Positions 28,672 to 37,983 are shown, numbered from the stretch's first letter. The stretch: DNA of 64,000 nucleotides from BCD1 sp942492125 (GCA_942492125.1 CALODM010000035.1:186001-250000); one strand, 5' to 3'. The notes: generated by a model from the sequence alone, not told the origin. Numbers and translations: made by a program.

Positions 28672-30522
28672 GTGAATAAATTATTTGATTTCAGACATTT
28701 CAAAGGTGACTTTTTTGGAGGAATAACGGCTGGTATTGTTGCATTGCCTTTGGCTCTGGCTTTTGGGGTTAGTTCGGGACTGGGTCCAAGTGCCGGGCTT
28801 TACGGAGCAATTTTCATCAGTTTTTTTGCTGCCTTGTTTGGAGGGACGAGCACTCAGATTTCAGGACCAACAGCACCAATGACTGCCGTCAGTATGATCA
28901 TCATTGCCGGGATCGTAGCAGCATTTGACGGGGATGTCAACAAAGCCCTTCCAGCGATTTTAACAGTCTTTTTACTGGCCGGTATTATGCAGGTAGGATT
29001 GGGTCTTTTCGGCTTTGGTAAATATATAAAATACATTCCTTATCCGGTAGTCTCCGGATTTATGACAGCTATTGGGGTTATCATTCTGGTGACCCAAATT
29101 TTGCCTGCAGTAGGGTATTACCCTAAGGAAGATACAGTATACGTAGATCAGTTTAAACCTTATGCTGAAGAGATCATCCTTGATAATATTCTGAAAGAGG
29201 AAGCCGGTGAGGGTATCCTGGTATTAGAAAATTTTAAGGAAACAATCAAAAGGGCAGAACATATCACTCCTGAGGAAATTCTAAAAGAATCGCAGACTTT
29301 GGCAGGAAAGGAAGCCTCCGGAGTAATTGGAGCAATTAAAGTAATGCCCAGAGCCTTAGCTAATATCAATTGGTTGGAATTTATTTTGGCGCTGGGGACC
29401 ATATTGCTTATTTATGGTTTTAAAAGGATTACCACCACCATTCCCAGCACCTTGGTTGCATTGTTGGTAATGTCGGGGATAGCCTTTGGCTTTGGTTTGG
29501 ATTACCGACCTATAGAAACTATTCCAAGTGGTTTGCCATTACCGAATTGGAGCATCTTTACTGAATTCCGTTTCAACAGTATTACTCCCTATATTTTTAC
29601 CGCTCTAACACTTGCCTTGCTTGGGGCTATTGATTCTCTTTTGACATCGGTTGTAGCGGATAATATGACCAAAACGAAACACAAACCCAATAAGGAGTTA
29701 ATTGGCCAGGGGATTGGTAATAGTATAGCTGCTGTGTTTGGTGGCATTCCCGGCGCAGGTGCAACCATTCGTACGGTAGTGAATATTAATGCCGGCGGAA
29801 AAACCAGATTGTCAGGAATGATTGCGGGGTTGCTTTTGCTGGTTATCTTGTTGGCTTTGGGACCAGTTGCCTCACAAATTCCTGCAGCTGTTCTCGCAGG
29901 TATACTGATTACGGTAGGTATCAATGTCATGGATTACAAAGGCTTAAAAGCTATCCCCAATATGCCGAAAGCGGAGGTTGTTATATTGCTGGTAGTGCTG
30001 GTATTGTCTTCCGTTTGGAACCTTGTCTATGCTGTTGGTATTGGTTTGGTGATCGCTTCCCTGATGTTTATGAAGCAAATTGGAGATCTGATGGGTAGCA
30101 GATCAGATATTCAGCCTCTTTTAAAGGAAAAAGCCTGGCCGGATGAAGATGGATTCCCGGACGAGCTGGAAAAAAAGTGCTTCATCAAACACATCAAAGG
30201 GCCTTTATTTTTTGGGAGCACAGATGATTTTCAACAATTGGCAAGACAACTACCGGACACAGCTGAAACCATAATTATTCGGACGGGGCGGATGCAATAT
30301 ATGGATCAATCCGGATTATATGCCATGGAAGATATTCTGGTAGACCTGGTCAAACAGGGTAAACGCGTTTTGTTTGTCAATATTCCCAATCAGCCCCGGT
30401 ATATGATGGAACGCATTGATATTATTCCCGACCTCATTCCCGAGGAGCATATCTTTAAAAGTTTTAAGGAATGTTTGAATTGGGTCAAAGAAAACATCAA
30501 AAACGGCAGAAAGATAGTTTAG
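28672..30522 (+). CDS. SulP family inorganic anion transporter with STAS domain
   Basis: An inner-membrane secondary transporter for sulfate, bicarbonate or related anions; the anion cannot be told from sequence. About 616 residues with 10-14 membrane segments, the family start GITAGIVALPLALAFGVSSG, the GLYGAIF segment, and a C-terminal cytoplasmic STAS domain (roughly the last 110 residues, with IIIRTGRMQYMDQSGL). The frame opens at 28585, but a -7 box at 28601-28608 lies inside that extension and family members begin MNKLFDF, so I take the GTG at 28672. An 80-residue soluble loop around 150-235 is longer than usual. Confidence 0.92.
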   Translation: MNKLFDFRHFKGDFFGGITAGIVALPLALAFGVSSGLGPSAGLYGAIFISFFAALFGGTSTQISGPTAPMTAVSMIIIAGIVAAFDGDVNKALPAILTVFLLAGIMQVGLGLFGFGKYIKYIPYPVVSGFMTAIGVIILVTQILPAVGYYPKEDTVYVDQFKPYAEEIILDNILKEEAGEGILVLENFKETIKRAEHITPEEILKESQTLAGKEASGVIGAIKVMPRALANINWLEFILALGTILLIYGFKRITTTIPSTLVALLVMSGIAFGFGLDYRPIETIPSGLPLPNWSIFTEFRFNSITPYIFTALTLALLGAIDSLLTSVVADNMTKTKHKPNKELIGQGIGNSIAAVFGGIPGAGATIRTVVNINAGGKTRLSGMIAGLLLLVILLALGPVASQIPAAVLAGILITVGINVMDYKGLKAIPNMPKAEVVILLVVLVLSSVWNLVYAVGIGLVIASLMFMKQIGDLMGSRSDIQPLLKEKAWPDEDGFPDELEKKCFIKHIKGPLFFGSTDDFQQLARQLPDTAETIIIRTGRMQYMDQSGLYAMEDILVDLVKQGKRVLFVNIPNQPRYMMERIDIIPDLIPEEHIFKSFKECLNWVKENIKNGRKIV

Positions 30523-30537
30523 TTTTAGTTTTCAAAG

Positions 30538-30578
30538 AAAAAGAGGGTAACAGGCGGCGAGCCTGTTACCCTCTTTTT
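30538..30578. terminator. Bidirectional terminator between SulP and TlpA genes
   Basis: A perfect 18-bp stem (30538-30555 with 30561-30578) with a 5-base loop, flanked by A on the left and T on the right, so it can end transcripts from both convergent genes. Confidence 0.9.
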
Positions 30579-30596
30579 TATGAGTTGTGATTGGTG

Positions 30597-31661
30597 TTAA
30601 AGAAGCTTTTTAAGTGCTGCTTCAATTTGTTCGGCTCCTCGGACTTCTGTAGAGGCAACCTTACCTTCACGGTCAATAAGGAAAGCTCTCGGAATACTTC
30701 TTACACCATAAAGCGCAGCGGGAGCTGACTGCCATTTTTTGAGGTCACTCACGTGGTAGGGCCATGTCAGTTTATCTTGTTCAATAGCTGATTCCCAGCG
30801 TTGTTTGCTTCCATCAAGCGATACGCTGAAGACAGTAAAGCCCTGGCTTTTGTATTTTTCGTAAACCTTTACCACATTTGGATTCTCTTGCCTGCATGGA
30901 CGACACCAGCTAGCCCAGAAGTCAAGCAATACAATTTTACCTTTAAGGTCAGATAAGGAATACTCCTTCCCGTCAGGAGAAGTCAACGTGATATCCGGGG
31001 CAAGTTGTCCGACAGCAACTGGGCCGGAAGGACCACTCGAACTTGCTTTTTTAAATTCTAGATTTTTAAGAAATCCGGCGTAGGCGACTGCTGAGGGAGC
31101 GTTGGGATCAACATTCATAAGTTTTTGTAAAGCTTTTTGCTGAAGGTCAATACCTTTATTCCCTAAGGACATGTAAGCGAGGAAGGCTCCTAACTCTGGA
31201 TTAGAGGTAGTATCGATAAATTGCTCCATATTGGAAGAATTGAAATTTCCGGCAATCATCTTTTTAATGACATCCCTCAATATTTTACTATCCTTTGAAC
31301 CGCTAACTTCAAAGTTATATCTTGGGACCTCTCTCAAATCTCCGGTATATTCTACAATCTTTTCAGTACCATTATAGGCCATACCAATTCTGCCATTACT
31401 GCCAATTCTCATATTATATATTCCCTTTTCAATACCTTCGGGGAAAACGATGGAGAATTTGCCATTAGCATCGGTGGTTGTGCTTGTGAGCACTTCACTT
31501 GCCTTACCAATGAACATTCTGTCAATAAAGATCTGTGTATTCGGAGCATTATCAAATTGCCCTTTGATTGTGGTGCCCGGAGCATTGTTTTCTCCACTGC
31601 AGGAGAAGACAAATAGGGCGATAGCCACCAGCGTAAATAGTTTAAGGATATTTTTTGTCAT
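30597..31661 (-). CDS. TlpA-family thiol-disulfide lipoprotein with DUF4369-like N-terminal domain
   Basis: A 354-residue envelope protein. The lipobox ends at Cys21; residues about 25-120 form a beta-rich DUF4369-type domain (TIKGQFDNAPNTQIFIDRM), then a helical linker, then a thioredoxin-fold AhpC/TSA-Redoxin domain with Cys253-x-x-Cys256 in FWASWCRPC. Such proteins reduce disulfides or help cytochrome maturation outside the inner membrane. I chose the ATG at 31661 rather than the one nine codons upstream because it gives a proper signal peptide. Followed by the bidirectional terminator. The gap to 31929 shows no gene. Confidence 0.93.
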   Translation of the reverse strand: MTKNILKLFTLVAIALFVFSCSGENNAPGTTIKGQFDNAPNTQIFIDRMFIGKASEVLTSTTTDANGKFSIVFPEGIEKGIYNMRIGSNGRIGMAYNGTEKIVEYTGDLREVPRYNFEVSGSKDSKILRDVIKKMIAGNFNSSNMEQFIDTTSNPELGAFLAYMSLGNKGIDLQQKALQKLMNVDPNAPSAVAYAGFLKNLEFKKASSSGPSGPVAVGQLAPDITLTSPDGKEYSLSDLKGKIVLLDFWASWCRPCRQENPNVVKVYEKYKSQGFTVFSVSLDGSKQRWESAIEQDKLTWPYHVSDLKKWQSAPAALYGVRSIPRAFLIDREGKVASTEVRGAEQIEAALKKLL

Positions 31662-31928
31662 GATAAGAAGTTTGTTTTTTTTTAACAAATTTATGCTTTG
31701 TCTGTTTAATTTTTTGTTGGTTGATAACCAGTTAATTTTAATTCAATGCGAAAATTGGCTTTTTTATAAAATAATTTGGTGAAACAAATCACAAGCTTAT
31801 TGAAAAAGTAATCTGGGATTGGTAAAGTTTCCAAATATCCGAATTTTGGGTCTGCAAAGATATAATTTGCATTTAACTTTCTAAAGGAAGTAGTTTAAAT
31901 TGATTTGTGAGTTAAATTGTAAAAACTG

Positions 31929-32546
31929 TTAAATCAGTGTATTGGTAAAGAAAAAGAGCACGAGGTAGATCCAGAGAAAATCCAAAAAATGCCAGTACAC
32001 AGCTATTAACCTCAATCTCAACTTATTACTTTTATCTGAAAAATACACGAGTTGTTCTTCAGGTTCCTGTGTATTTTTATTCGTTCTGTAAAGAAAAACC
32101 GATAAAAATGGAATCCCTGCAATCACGTGCATAAAATGTAATCCCGATAACAGATAAAGGTAGCTGGAAGAATTATCGGAAGCTAAAAAAATATTATTTT
32201 GAATGAGTGCATACCAACCCCAAACCTGGGCGATAAGGAATACTACTGACAAGCTCAAAGTCAGCCCTAACAATTGCTTGTACAGTTTGAGATTATCCGT
32301 TTCAAAGGCTTTTTTTGCCCTGACAAGAGCGTAGCTTCCGGCTATGAGTAACAGGGTGTTTATCAGGAAGATAAAAGGCAACTCCAGTGGAGGTAAGGCA
32401 CTTTGAACCCTTGTGTAAACAAAGGCTACGGTAAGGCTCAGGAACATGGCTGATAATCCAAACAGAGCAACGAATAAAATGATGTTATAAGGATGAAAGA
32501 CAAATGACTGGTATTCTTTTATCCCGTGTGCATAATATTTTCGCAT
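31929..32546 (-). CDS. Cytochrome c oxidase subunit III (heme-copper oxidase)
   Basis: A 205-residue membrane protein with five or six helices. It carries subunit III traits: YLYLLSGLHFMHVIAGIPFL and AVYWHFLDFLWIYLVLFFF near the C-terminus. Subunit III stabilises the oxidase and its proton uptake. No subunit I or II gene is in the window, so it is a solitary copy, perhaps serving an alternative oxidase. The start overlaps no other gene and is divergent from the zinc-ribbon gene. Confidence 0.9.
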   Translation of the reverse strand: MRKYYAHGIKEYQSFVFHPYNIILFVALFGLSAMFLSLTVAFVYTRVQSALPPLELPFIFLINTLLLIAGSYALVRAKKAFETDNLKLYKQLLGLTLSLSVVFLIAQVWGWYALIQNNIFLASDNSSSYLYLLSGLHFMHVIAGIPFLSVFLYRTNKNTQEPEEQLVYFSDKSNKLRLRLIAVYWHFLDFLWIYLVLFFFTNTLI

Positions 32547-32622
32547 TTTAGCTGAGTTATCTCTTTTGTCGGGTTAAATGATTTTGAAATTGTTCATCCG
32601 GTTTTTCTTTCTTAACTTTTAT

Positions 32623-32630
32623 TATCTTAG
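32623..32630 (+). promoter_or_regulatory. -7 box before the zinc-ribbon/PhnD/kinase operon
   Basis: TATCTTAG, one base from TAnnTTTG. It lies 17 bases before the ATG at 32647 and inside the longer open frame, which argues for that ATG as the true start. Confidence 0.45.
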
Positions 32631-32646
32631 CATAAAACTAACACTG

Positions 32647-33471
32647 ATGCTGATTTGTGAAAATTGCCATACAAAATTACCGGAGGAGGCCAGGTTCTGT
32701 TTAAATTGTGGTCAACCAGTTTCAGTTAAAACCAAAAAGAAAAAGGAACCACTGTTTTTAGATCCGTCAGGTGATGTAACAGCTCAATTTAATGAATTGT
32801 TTTTTTCCCAGTTAAAAAAAGTCCTGGAGCAGGAACAAGACCCTGCCTTATTTCAACAATACAGCGAACGGGTTTATCAGTGTGGCTACAGGGATACCAT
32901 TATGCGTCGCAGCGAGCAAATGGCTGAAAAGATCACAGAACCTGGTTTTCCTGCTTATAAAATCAATACTATTGTCGCAAATCTGTTGGATGAATTGATG
33001 GACTTTTTTATTATCCGTTATTGTGGTGACCTCAATGTAGTTCCGCTTCCTGAAGCCATTTTAAAATACCACGAAAAAGGGATTCATTTTGCAGAATTAT
33101 TCCAGATGACCCTTGATTACCTCAATCTTGATGCAGAAGATGAACCTGTTTATACCGATTTCCTCAAAATGCCGGTGGAAAAATTAAGAACTGCCGGTAA
33201 ATCATTTCTTTTTCCTGAACCTAAAGAGAAAATATTGTTTATTTGTGATTTGAGTTTCCTGGGGTCCTGTCGTGAAGGATTTGCCATGACTGAAAAAGCA
33301 ATCTATTGGAAAAATTCAATGCAAAAAGCACGAAAAGTACTTTACAAAGAATTAAATGAAATTAAGCGAGTAGAGGATTGGATCACCATAAACGGTTATT
33401 TTTTTCATGTTAATCCGTCTTTAAATATCCGGTTGATGAAACTTTTAAGAAAATTGAAAAAAAACCTATGA
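32647..33471 (+). CDS. Zinc-ribbon protein with C-terminal PH-like domain
   Basis: A 274-residue soluble protein. An N-terminal zinc ribbon has Cys4, Cys7, Cys18 and Cys21 (CENC and CLNC), then a Lys-rich linker, a helical middle (about 40-190) and a C-terminal segment (GFAMTEKAIYWKN, VLYKELNEIKRV) that looks like the bacterial PH-type fold often following zinc ribbons. No known function. The stop overlaps the PhnD-like gene by 4 bases, so it is translationally coupled to the sensory operon. The start at 32647 is preferred over 32578 because the extra N-terminus would put a hydrophobic stretch before the ribbon. Confidence 0.75.
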   Translation: MLICENCHTKLPEEARFCLNCGQPVSVKTKKKKEPLFLDPSGDVTAQFNELFFSQLKKVLEQEQDPALFQQYSERVYQCGYRDTIMRRSEQMAEKITEPGFPAYKINTIVANLLDELMDFFIIRYCGDLNVVPLPEAILKYHEKGIHFAELFQMTLDYLNLDAEDEPVYTDFLKMPVEKLRTAGKSFLFPEPKEKILFICDLSFLGSCREGFAMTEKAIYWKNSMQKARKVLYKELNEIKRVEDWITINGYFFHVNPSLNIRLMKLLRKLKKNL

Positions 33472-34403
33472 TCTATAATATCAAAGGATTCAAAAAAGGA
33501 TGTTATTTGAGTGGCTTATTTTTGTTTTTAATTAATTTATCCTGTAACCAGGAATTTGAAGAAAGAATAGTCGTCGATTTTAAGAAAAATACCGTTGAGG
33601 CGCCTGAAAAAACGGTTGATAAAAATAATCAGATCTATATTGCGATCGCTTCCATGACTTCTCCCAGAGAGACCATAAATTATTACGATGAATTGATCCA
33701 TTACTTTTCGGACAAATTAGGGCAGACTATTTTAATTAAACAAAAAAAGACCTATAAAGAGGTCAATAACCTAATAAAAAACGGAGAGGTTGAATTTGCT
33801 TTTATTTGTTCTGGTGCCTACAGTGAATTGTCAAAATCTGGAGAAGCTCAACTGCTGGTCGCGCCGGTAATCAACGGCAAAACTAAATATCAGGCCTACC
33901 TTATTGCCAACAAGCATATAGGTGTTGAAAAATTTGAAGATCTGAAATACCTGGATTTTGCTTTTACAGACCCTTTATCACTTACCGGGTATGTATATCC
34001 ACAGCAATTGTTAAGAGAAAGAGAAACAAATCAGCGTTTGTTTTTTGCCAATACTATTTTTACCTACGGACATGACATTTCCATTGAAATGGTTAACAGG
34101 AATGTGATGGATGGGGCTTCAGTTCATGGGTTGATATTTGATTATTTGTCAGAAGTGCATCCTGACAGGGTGCAAAATGTAAAAGTCATCAACAAGTCTG
34201 AATGGTTTGGTATCCCACCGGTTGTGATTCCCAATAATCTGGACTCTGAAAAAACCGAAAAATACAGAAACCTTTTTCTAAACACGCATAAAGACAGTCT
34301 GGGGCAAACGATTTTAGAAAAATTAAAAATTGATTCTTTTGTGGTTGTAAAAGACTCCATTTATGATAGCCTGCGAAAACTAAGAACTGATGTCAGAAAC
34401 TAA
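33468..34403 (+). CDS. PhnD-like periplasmic binding lipoprotein
   Basis: A 311-residue lipoprotein (lipobox ends at Cys26) of the phosphate/phosphite/phosphonate ABC binding-protein family. Typical motifs: IYIAIASMTSPRETINYYDELIHYF at the start of domain 1, VEFAFICSGAYSE, LDFAFTDPLSLTGYVYP and DGASVHGLIFDY. It has no ABC permease or ATPase gene beside it. Instead it overlaps a histidine kinase gene by 14 bases, so it more probably presents a ligand to that kinase than to a transporter, as LuxP does for LuxQ; that is inference. The ligand is unknown, and many family members do not bind phosphonates. Confidence 0.9.
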   Translation: MIYNIKGFKKGCYLSGLFLFLINLSCNQEFEERIVVDFKKNTVEAPEKTVDKNNQIYIAIASMTSPRETINYYDELIHYFSDKLGQTILIKQKKTYKEVNNLIKNGEVEFAFICSGAYSELSKSGEAQLLVAPVINGKTKYQAYLIANKHIGVEKFEDLKYLDFAFTDPLSLTGYVYPQQLLRERETNQRLFFANTIFTYGHDISIEMVNRNVMDGASVHGLIFDYLSEVHPDRVQNVKVINKSEWFGIPPVVIPNNLDSEKTEKYRNLFLNTHKDSLGQTILEKLKIDSFVVVKDSIYDSLRKLRTDVRN

Positions 34404-35928
34404 AAAATTCAGACTTTCACTTTTTGGAAAGTTCTCCATGATTACCATTGTGGTTGTACTGGCCTTTGGGTTGATCAATATTTACCAATTATGGAATACG
34501 GTTTATCACTCTTTTGAAAAAGAAATTGACAAAAGATGTAGGGTGTTATCCTCAATGGTAGCTGAAAAAGTCCTGAGCCCTATTGTTTATGAAGACTGGG
34601 TCGAAATCTATACTGTTTTGGATGAAACCCGAAGAAGTGATTCCGGCATTGCCTATATTTTTATCCTTGATGCTAATGGGGAAGATATTATTGCTCAATC
34701 TCCGGATATGATCATTCCCAATGCCTTGATAAGAGCCAATGAAATGATTTCGGGAACCTATAATATCAACGTAATTGAAGCGGAGAATTTTCAATACGAT
34801 GTGATTCATGATATAGCTTTTCCGATTTTGGGTGGGGAAATCGGCGTCGTGAGGATGGGCATTGTTGAAGACAGCATCAGGGGAGAGTTAAATTTAGCAA
34901 CAAGAAATTTATTGTTGATGATTGGCTTGTTTTTAATGTTGGGACTTAGTGGTGCTTTGTTTTTTTCTTATATCATTACAACGCCTATTAAACGAATCAG
35001 TGAAAAGGCTAAGAATGTTAATATTAATTCTATTGAAAAGGAAGACTTTAAAGTCTATCCTCCGAGATACAAAAGGGTATTTAATTTTCTTATAGCCGAT
35101 GAATTAGATGTGCTGGTCTCAACATTTAATTTAATGGTAGCCAGGTTGAAAGATAATATCAGAGAATTAAAAGCAACCCGAACTTCCTTTGTTCAGGCGG
35201 AGAAACTGGCTTCCATAGGTACCTTGACTTCAGGGATAGGTCATGAGATAAATAATCCCCTGTCCGGCATCAAGAATGCTATCAACCGAATACTGAAAAA
35301 TCCGGAAAATAAGGAACAAACAATTCAGTATCTCCAGTTGATATCCGAAGCCACAGGGAAAATTGAAAATGTTGTTCAGCAATTATTGAATTTTAGCAGA
35401 AAACAGGATGTTGTACTCGAAACTGTGAATCCTGTGGATGTTTTGGAAACATCAATAAGTCTTGCTGAATATAAATTGAAAAAACATCAGGTAGATATAG
35501 AACACAGCCTTTGTTGTGTCCAATATATCAAAGCCAGCGTGAATCACCTGGGCCAGGTTTTTTTAAACTTATTGCTCAACTCGATAGATGCCATCGAGGA
35601 AAAGAGGATGACAAATCCGAACCATCAGGGAATTATAAAGATAAGTATAGAATGCCGCGGAACGAAATCGTTTATAACTCTTAAAGATAATGGGATAGGG
35701 ATTAAGCCAGAAAATATGTCGAAAATTTTTGATCCGTTTTTCACTTCAAAAGATGTTGGAAAAGGAACTGGCCTCGGCCTGTATGTTTCTTTTGACATTG
35801 TCAAGGAACACGGCGGGAAATTGACTTGCACAAGTACCTACGGAGAAGGCACTGAATTTCATATAGAATTGCCTCTTGAATCTACCGATATGCCTGAACA
35901 GGTGCTTTATAATATAGACCTTGATTAA
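34390..35928 (+). CDS. Membrane histidine kinase
   Basis: A 512-residue inner-membrane sensor kinase. Residues 13-33 and about 172-195 are membrane helices enclosing a periplasmic sensor region of some 135 residues; a HAMP-like linker follows (TTPIKRISEKAKNV). The HisKA box carries the phospho-acceptor His285 in GIGHEINNPLSGIKNA, and the ATPase has N (LLNSIDA), DNGIGIKPEN and GTGLGLYVSFDIVKEHGG. The kinase resembles NtrB/ZraS-type partners of sigma-54 activators. Overlap with the PhnD-like gene and 14-base spacing to the activator gene indicate one operon. Confidence 0.94.
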   Translation: MSETKKFRLSLFGKFSMITIVVVLAFGLINIYQLWNTVYHSFEKEIDKRCRVLSSMVAEKVLSPIVYEDWVEIYTVLDETRRSDSGIAYIFILDANGEDIIAQSPDMIIPNALIRANEMISGTYNINVIEAENFQYDVIHDIAFPILGGEIGVVRMGIVEDSIRGELNLATRNLLLMIGLFLMLGLSGALFFSYIITTPIKRISEKAKNVNINSIEKEDFKVYPPRYKRVFNFLIADELDVLVSTFNLMVARLKDNIRELKATRTSFVQAEKLASIGTLTSGIGHEINNPLSGIKNAINRILKNPENKEQTIQYLQLISEATGKIENVVQQLLNFSRKQDVVLETVNPVDVLETSISLAEYKLKKHQVDIEHSLCCVQYIKASVNHLGQVFLNLLLNSIDAIEEKRMTNPNHQGIIKISIECRGTKSFITLKDNGIGIKPENMSKIFDPFFTSKDVGKGTGLGLYVSFDIVKEHGGKLTCTSTYGEGTEFHIELPLESTDMPEQVLYNIDLD

Positions 35929-35942
35929 TAAAAATACGTTGA

Positions 35943-37277
35943 ATGAAGATATTTGTTGTTGATGATGAAAGGTTGATCAGGGTAACCCTGGCCGATGATT
36001 TAAGAGATGCAGGGTACAATGTATTGGAGTTCGCCAATGCTTCCTCCGCATTAGCCAAAATAGCGGAAATGGAACCGGATATCATCATTTCTGATCTTAA
36101 AATGCCGGGGATGACCGGTATTGAATTTTTGGAAAAAATAAAAAAAGCCAATGAAAATATCCAGGTCATTTTAATGACAGCTTTTTCAACGGTGCAAACC
36201 GCTGTTCAGGCCATGAAACTCGGGGCTTATGACTATGTCCGAAAACCTTTTGACAACGATGAAATGCTATTGGCTGTAAAACGCATTGAAGAGCTGGTCA
36301 GGGTTAAAACAGAAAATAAACTGCTCAGGGCAGAGGTTCGTCCTAAATATGATTTAACTTCTTTCGTGGGGTCCACACCCAGGGTCAGGGAAATGTTCGA
36401 TCTTGTTAAAATTGTGGCAGCAAAAGACACTTCCGTCCTGATCACCGGGGAAACAGGAACCGGTAAAGAGCTGTTGACCAAAATAATTCATTTTAATTCC
36501 AAACGCCACAATAGACCTTTAGTCAAAGTCAGTTGTGCCATTCTTTCCAGAGAGATTTTCGAAAGCGAACTTTTCGGGCATGAAAAGGGAGCATTTACGG
36601 GAGCTGAAAAATCGCAAAAAGGCCGCTTTGAGTACGCTGATACCGGAACCATTTACCTGGATGATATAGATGATGTTCCGCTTGACCTGCAAGTAAAATT
36701 ATTGAGGGTTTTGGAGGAACGGGAAGTGGAAAGGGTAGGAGGCAGTACTCCTGTCAAGATTGATATCAGAGTAATTGCCTCTACAAAAAAAGATCTCCGG
36801 CAATTGGTTGACGAGGGAAAGTTCAGAGAAGATTTATTTTACAGGTTGAATGTTTTTCCTTTGCACATACCGCCATTGAGAGAGCGTGTAGAAGACATTG
36901 TCGAAATGACTAAATACTTTGTTTCTTCATTTTCCCCCGGAGAAATGATTGAAATAAAACCGGAAGTTTTTCCAATTTTGCAAAAGTATCCGTTTCCGGG
37001 CAATGCCAGAGAACTTCGTAATTTGTGTGAAAGACTCGTCCTGCTCAGTAAAAACAATATTATTGATTCTGCTGTGATTCCCGCAGAAATCAAATATCCA
37101 AGAGGTACTGTTGCTTATGCTTCCCTGGAGAATAAATCTTTGGTAAGTTTACTGGAGGAAGTGGAACGCAACGCTATTCTTCAAGCTTTGGAACGCACTG
37201 ATGGCAATAAGGCTAAAGCAGCAGAATTGCTGGGTATCCCGGCTTCGACCCTTAAATCAAAAATTGCCAAATTTTAA
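35943..37277 (+). CDS. Sigma-54-dependent response regulator (NtrC family)
   Basis: A 444-residue transcription activator. Receiver domain with the acidic pair in VVDDE, phospho-acceptor Asp51 (IIISDLKMPG) and Lys in VRKPF. The AAA+ domain has Walker A GETGTGKE (169-176), the sigma-54 contact loop GAFTGA (216-221) and Walker B-like GTIYLDDID; the catalytic DE of many members reads DD here. A Fis-type helix-turn-helix ends the protein (GNKAKAAELLGIPASTLKSK). It is the partner of the kinase 14 bases upstream. A sigma-54 promoter and a palindrome lie just downstream, suggesting its target. Confidence 0.95.
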   Translation: MKIFVVDDERLIRVTLADDLRDAGYNVLEFANASSALAKIAEMEPDIIISDLKMPGMTGIEFLEKIKKANENIQVILMTAFSTVQTAVQAMKLGAYDYVRKPFDNDEMLLAVKRIEELVRVKTENKLLRAEVRPKYDLTSFVGSTPRVREMFDLVKIVAAKDTSVLITGETGTGKELLTKIIHFNSKRHNRPLVKVSCAILSREIFESELFGHEKGAFTGAEKSQKGRFEYADTGTIYLDDIDDVPLDLQVKLLRVLEEREVERVGGSTPVKIDIRVIASTKKDLRQLVDEGKFREDLFYRLNVFPLHIPPLRERVEDIVEMTKYFVSSFSPGEMIEIKPEVFPILQKYPFPGNARELRNLCERLVLLSKNNIIDSAVIPAEIKYPRGTVAYASLENKSLVSLLEEVERNAILQALERTDGNKAKAAELLGIPASTLKSKIAKF

Positions 37278-37294
37278 TATTTTCGTTTTCATTC

Positions 37295-37332
37295 ATTCGA
37301 CGGTTTCTCGTCGAATCGTCCGATTATCGTCG
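37295..37332. promoter_or_regulatory. Palindrome and related half site, candidate activator binding site
   Basis: A perfect 8-bp inverted repeat ATTCGACG/CGTCGAAT with a 6-base centre (37295-37316), then CGTCCGATTATCGTCG (37317-37332) with similar half sites. It lies about 175 bases upstream of the start predicted from the sigma-54 promoter, the usual distance for an enhancer. No T-tract follows, so it is not a terminator. Confidence 0.5.
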
Positions 37333-37454
37333 CTTTCAGGTTTTGTGTTTTAGAGGTGCCAAATAATATTTTGCATTGTTTTCTTTGTCTAATTGATTGA
37401 TTTTTAGTTTATTAAGATTTTTTTATGAATTGATTGATTATGGCAGGCATTAAT

Positions 37455-37470
37455 TGGCATCTGAATTGCA
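37455..37470 (+). promoter_or_regulatory. Sigma-54 (-24/-12) promoter
   Basis: TGGCAT, five bases, TTGCA. The invariant GG and GC dinucleotides are 10 bases apart, matching the consensus TGGCAC-N5-TTGCA with one mismatch. Transcription would start near 37481, about 110 bases before the cytochrome-like lipoprotein gene. The remainder of 37278-37593 holds no gene. Confidence 0.7.
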
Positions 37471-37593
37471 TTAAATAGGTTGAAAAGAAAATCAGGAGGT
37501 TCAGTAGTTTATGCCACCGGAAATTCGATTCCACAAAGCACTAAATTTTATTGAAATTTTTAAACACCTTTTTGATAAACAAAATTTTCTATC

Positions 37594-37983
37594 ATGTTAA
37601 AAAATCATTCTTTTTTACTTCTTTTGTTTCTCAGTGTTGGTTTGAGTTTATTTCTTGCCTCTTGTGAATGGGAGGAATATAAAGTCAGCGATACTGAACT
37701 TTCCGACGTGAGTTTTTCACAGGATATCATGCCCATTTTCAATCAAAGTTGTAACACGGCAGGCTGCCATGATCAAACCGGATTTTCTCCTGATCTTTCT
37801 CCGGCCAATGCGTATCAGGACCTGTTTGATACGAATATGATCGATTTGGACAATCCGGCTCAAAGTGAACTTTATGTCCGTATGATCGACGTACAAAGCC
37901 CTATGCCTTTAGATGGTATATTATCCGAATCCAAAACCAATAAAGTTCTGGTATGGATCGAAGAAGGGGCCAAGGACAACTAG
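37594..37983 (+). CDS. Cytochrome c-like lipoprotein (CX4CH heme motif)
   Basis: A 129-residue lipoprotein, lipobox ending at Cys24. FSQDIMPIFNQSCNTAGCHD contains Cys53, Cys58 and His59, a CX4CH heme-attachment pattern; Met104 (SPMPLDG) could be the second axial ligand. The pattern matches small cytochrome domains of Bacteroidota in which the spacing is four rather than two residues. It is probably an outer-surface or periplasmic electron carrier. First gene after the sigma-54 promoter, with DUF5777 and YceI genes following. Confidence 0.8.
   Translation: MLKNHSFLLLLFLSVGLSLFLASCEWEEYKVSDTELSDVSFSQDIMPIFNQSCNTAGCHDQTGFSPDLSPANAYQDLFDTNMIDLDNPAQSELYVRMIDVQSPMPLDGILSESKTNKVLVWIEEGAKDN

Noticed and set aside
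33468..34403. Calling the PhnD-like gene phnD and inferring phosphonate uptake
   Set aside because: There are no phn transport or C-P lyase genes beside it; the operon points to sensing.
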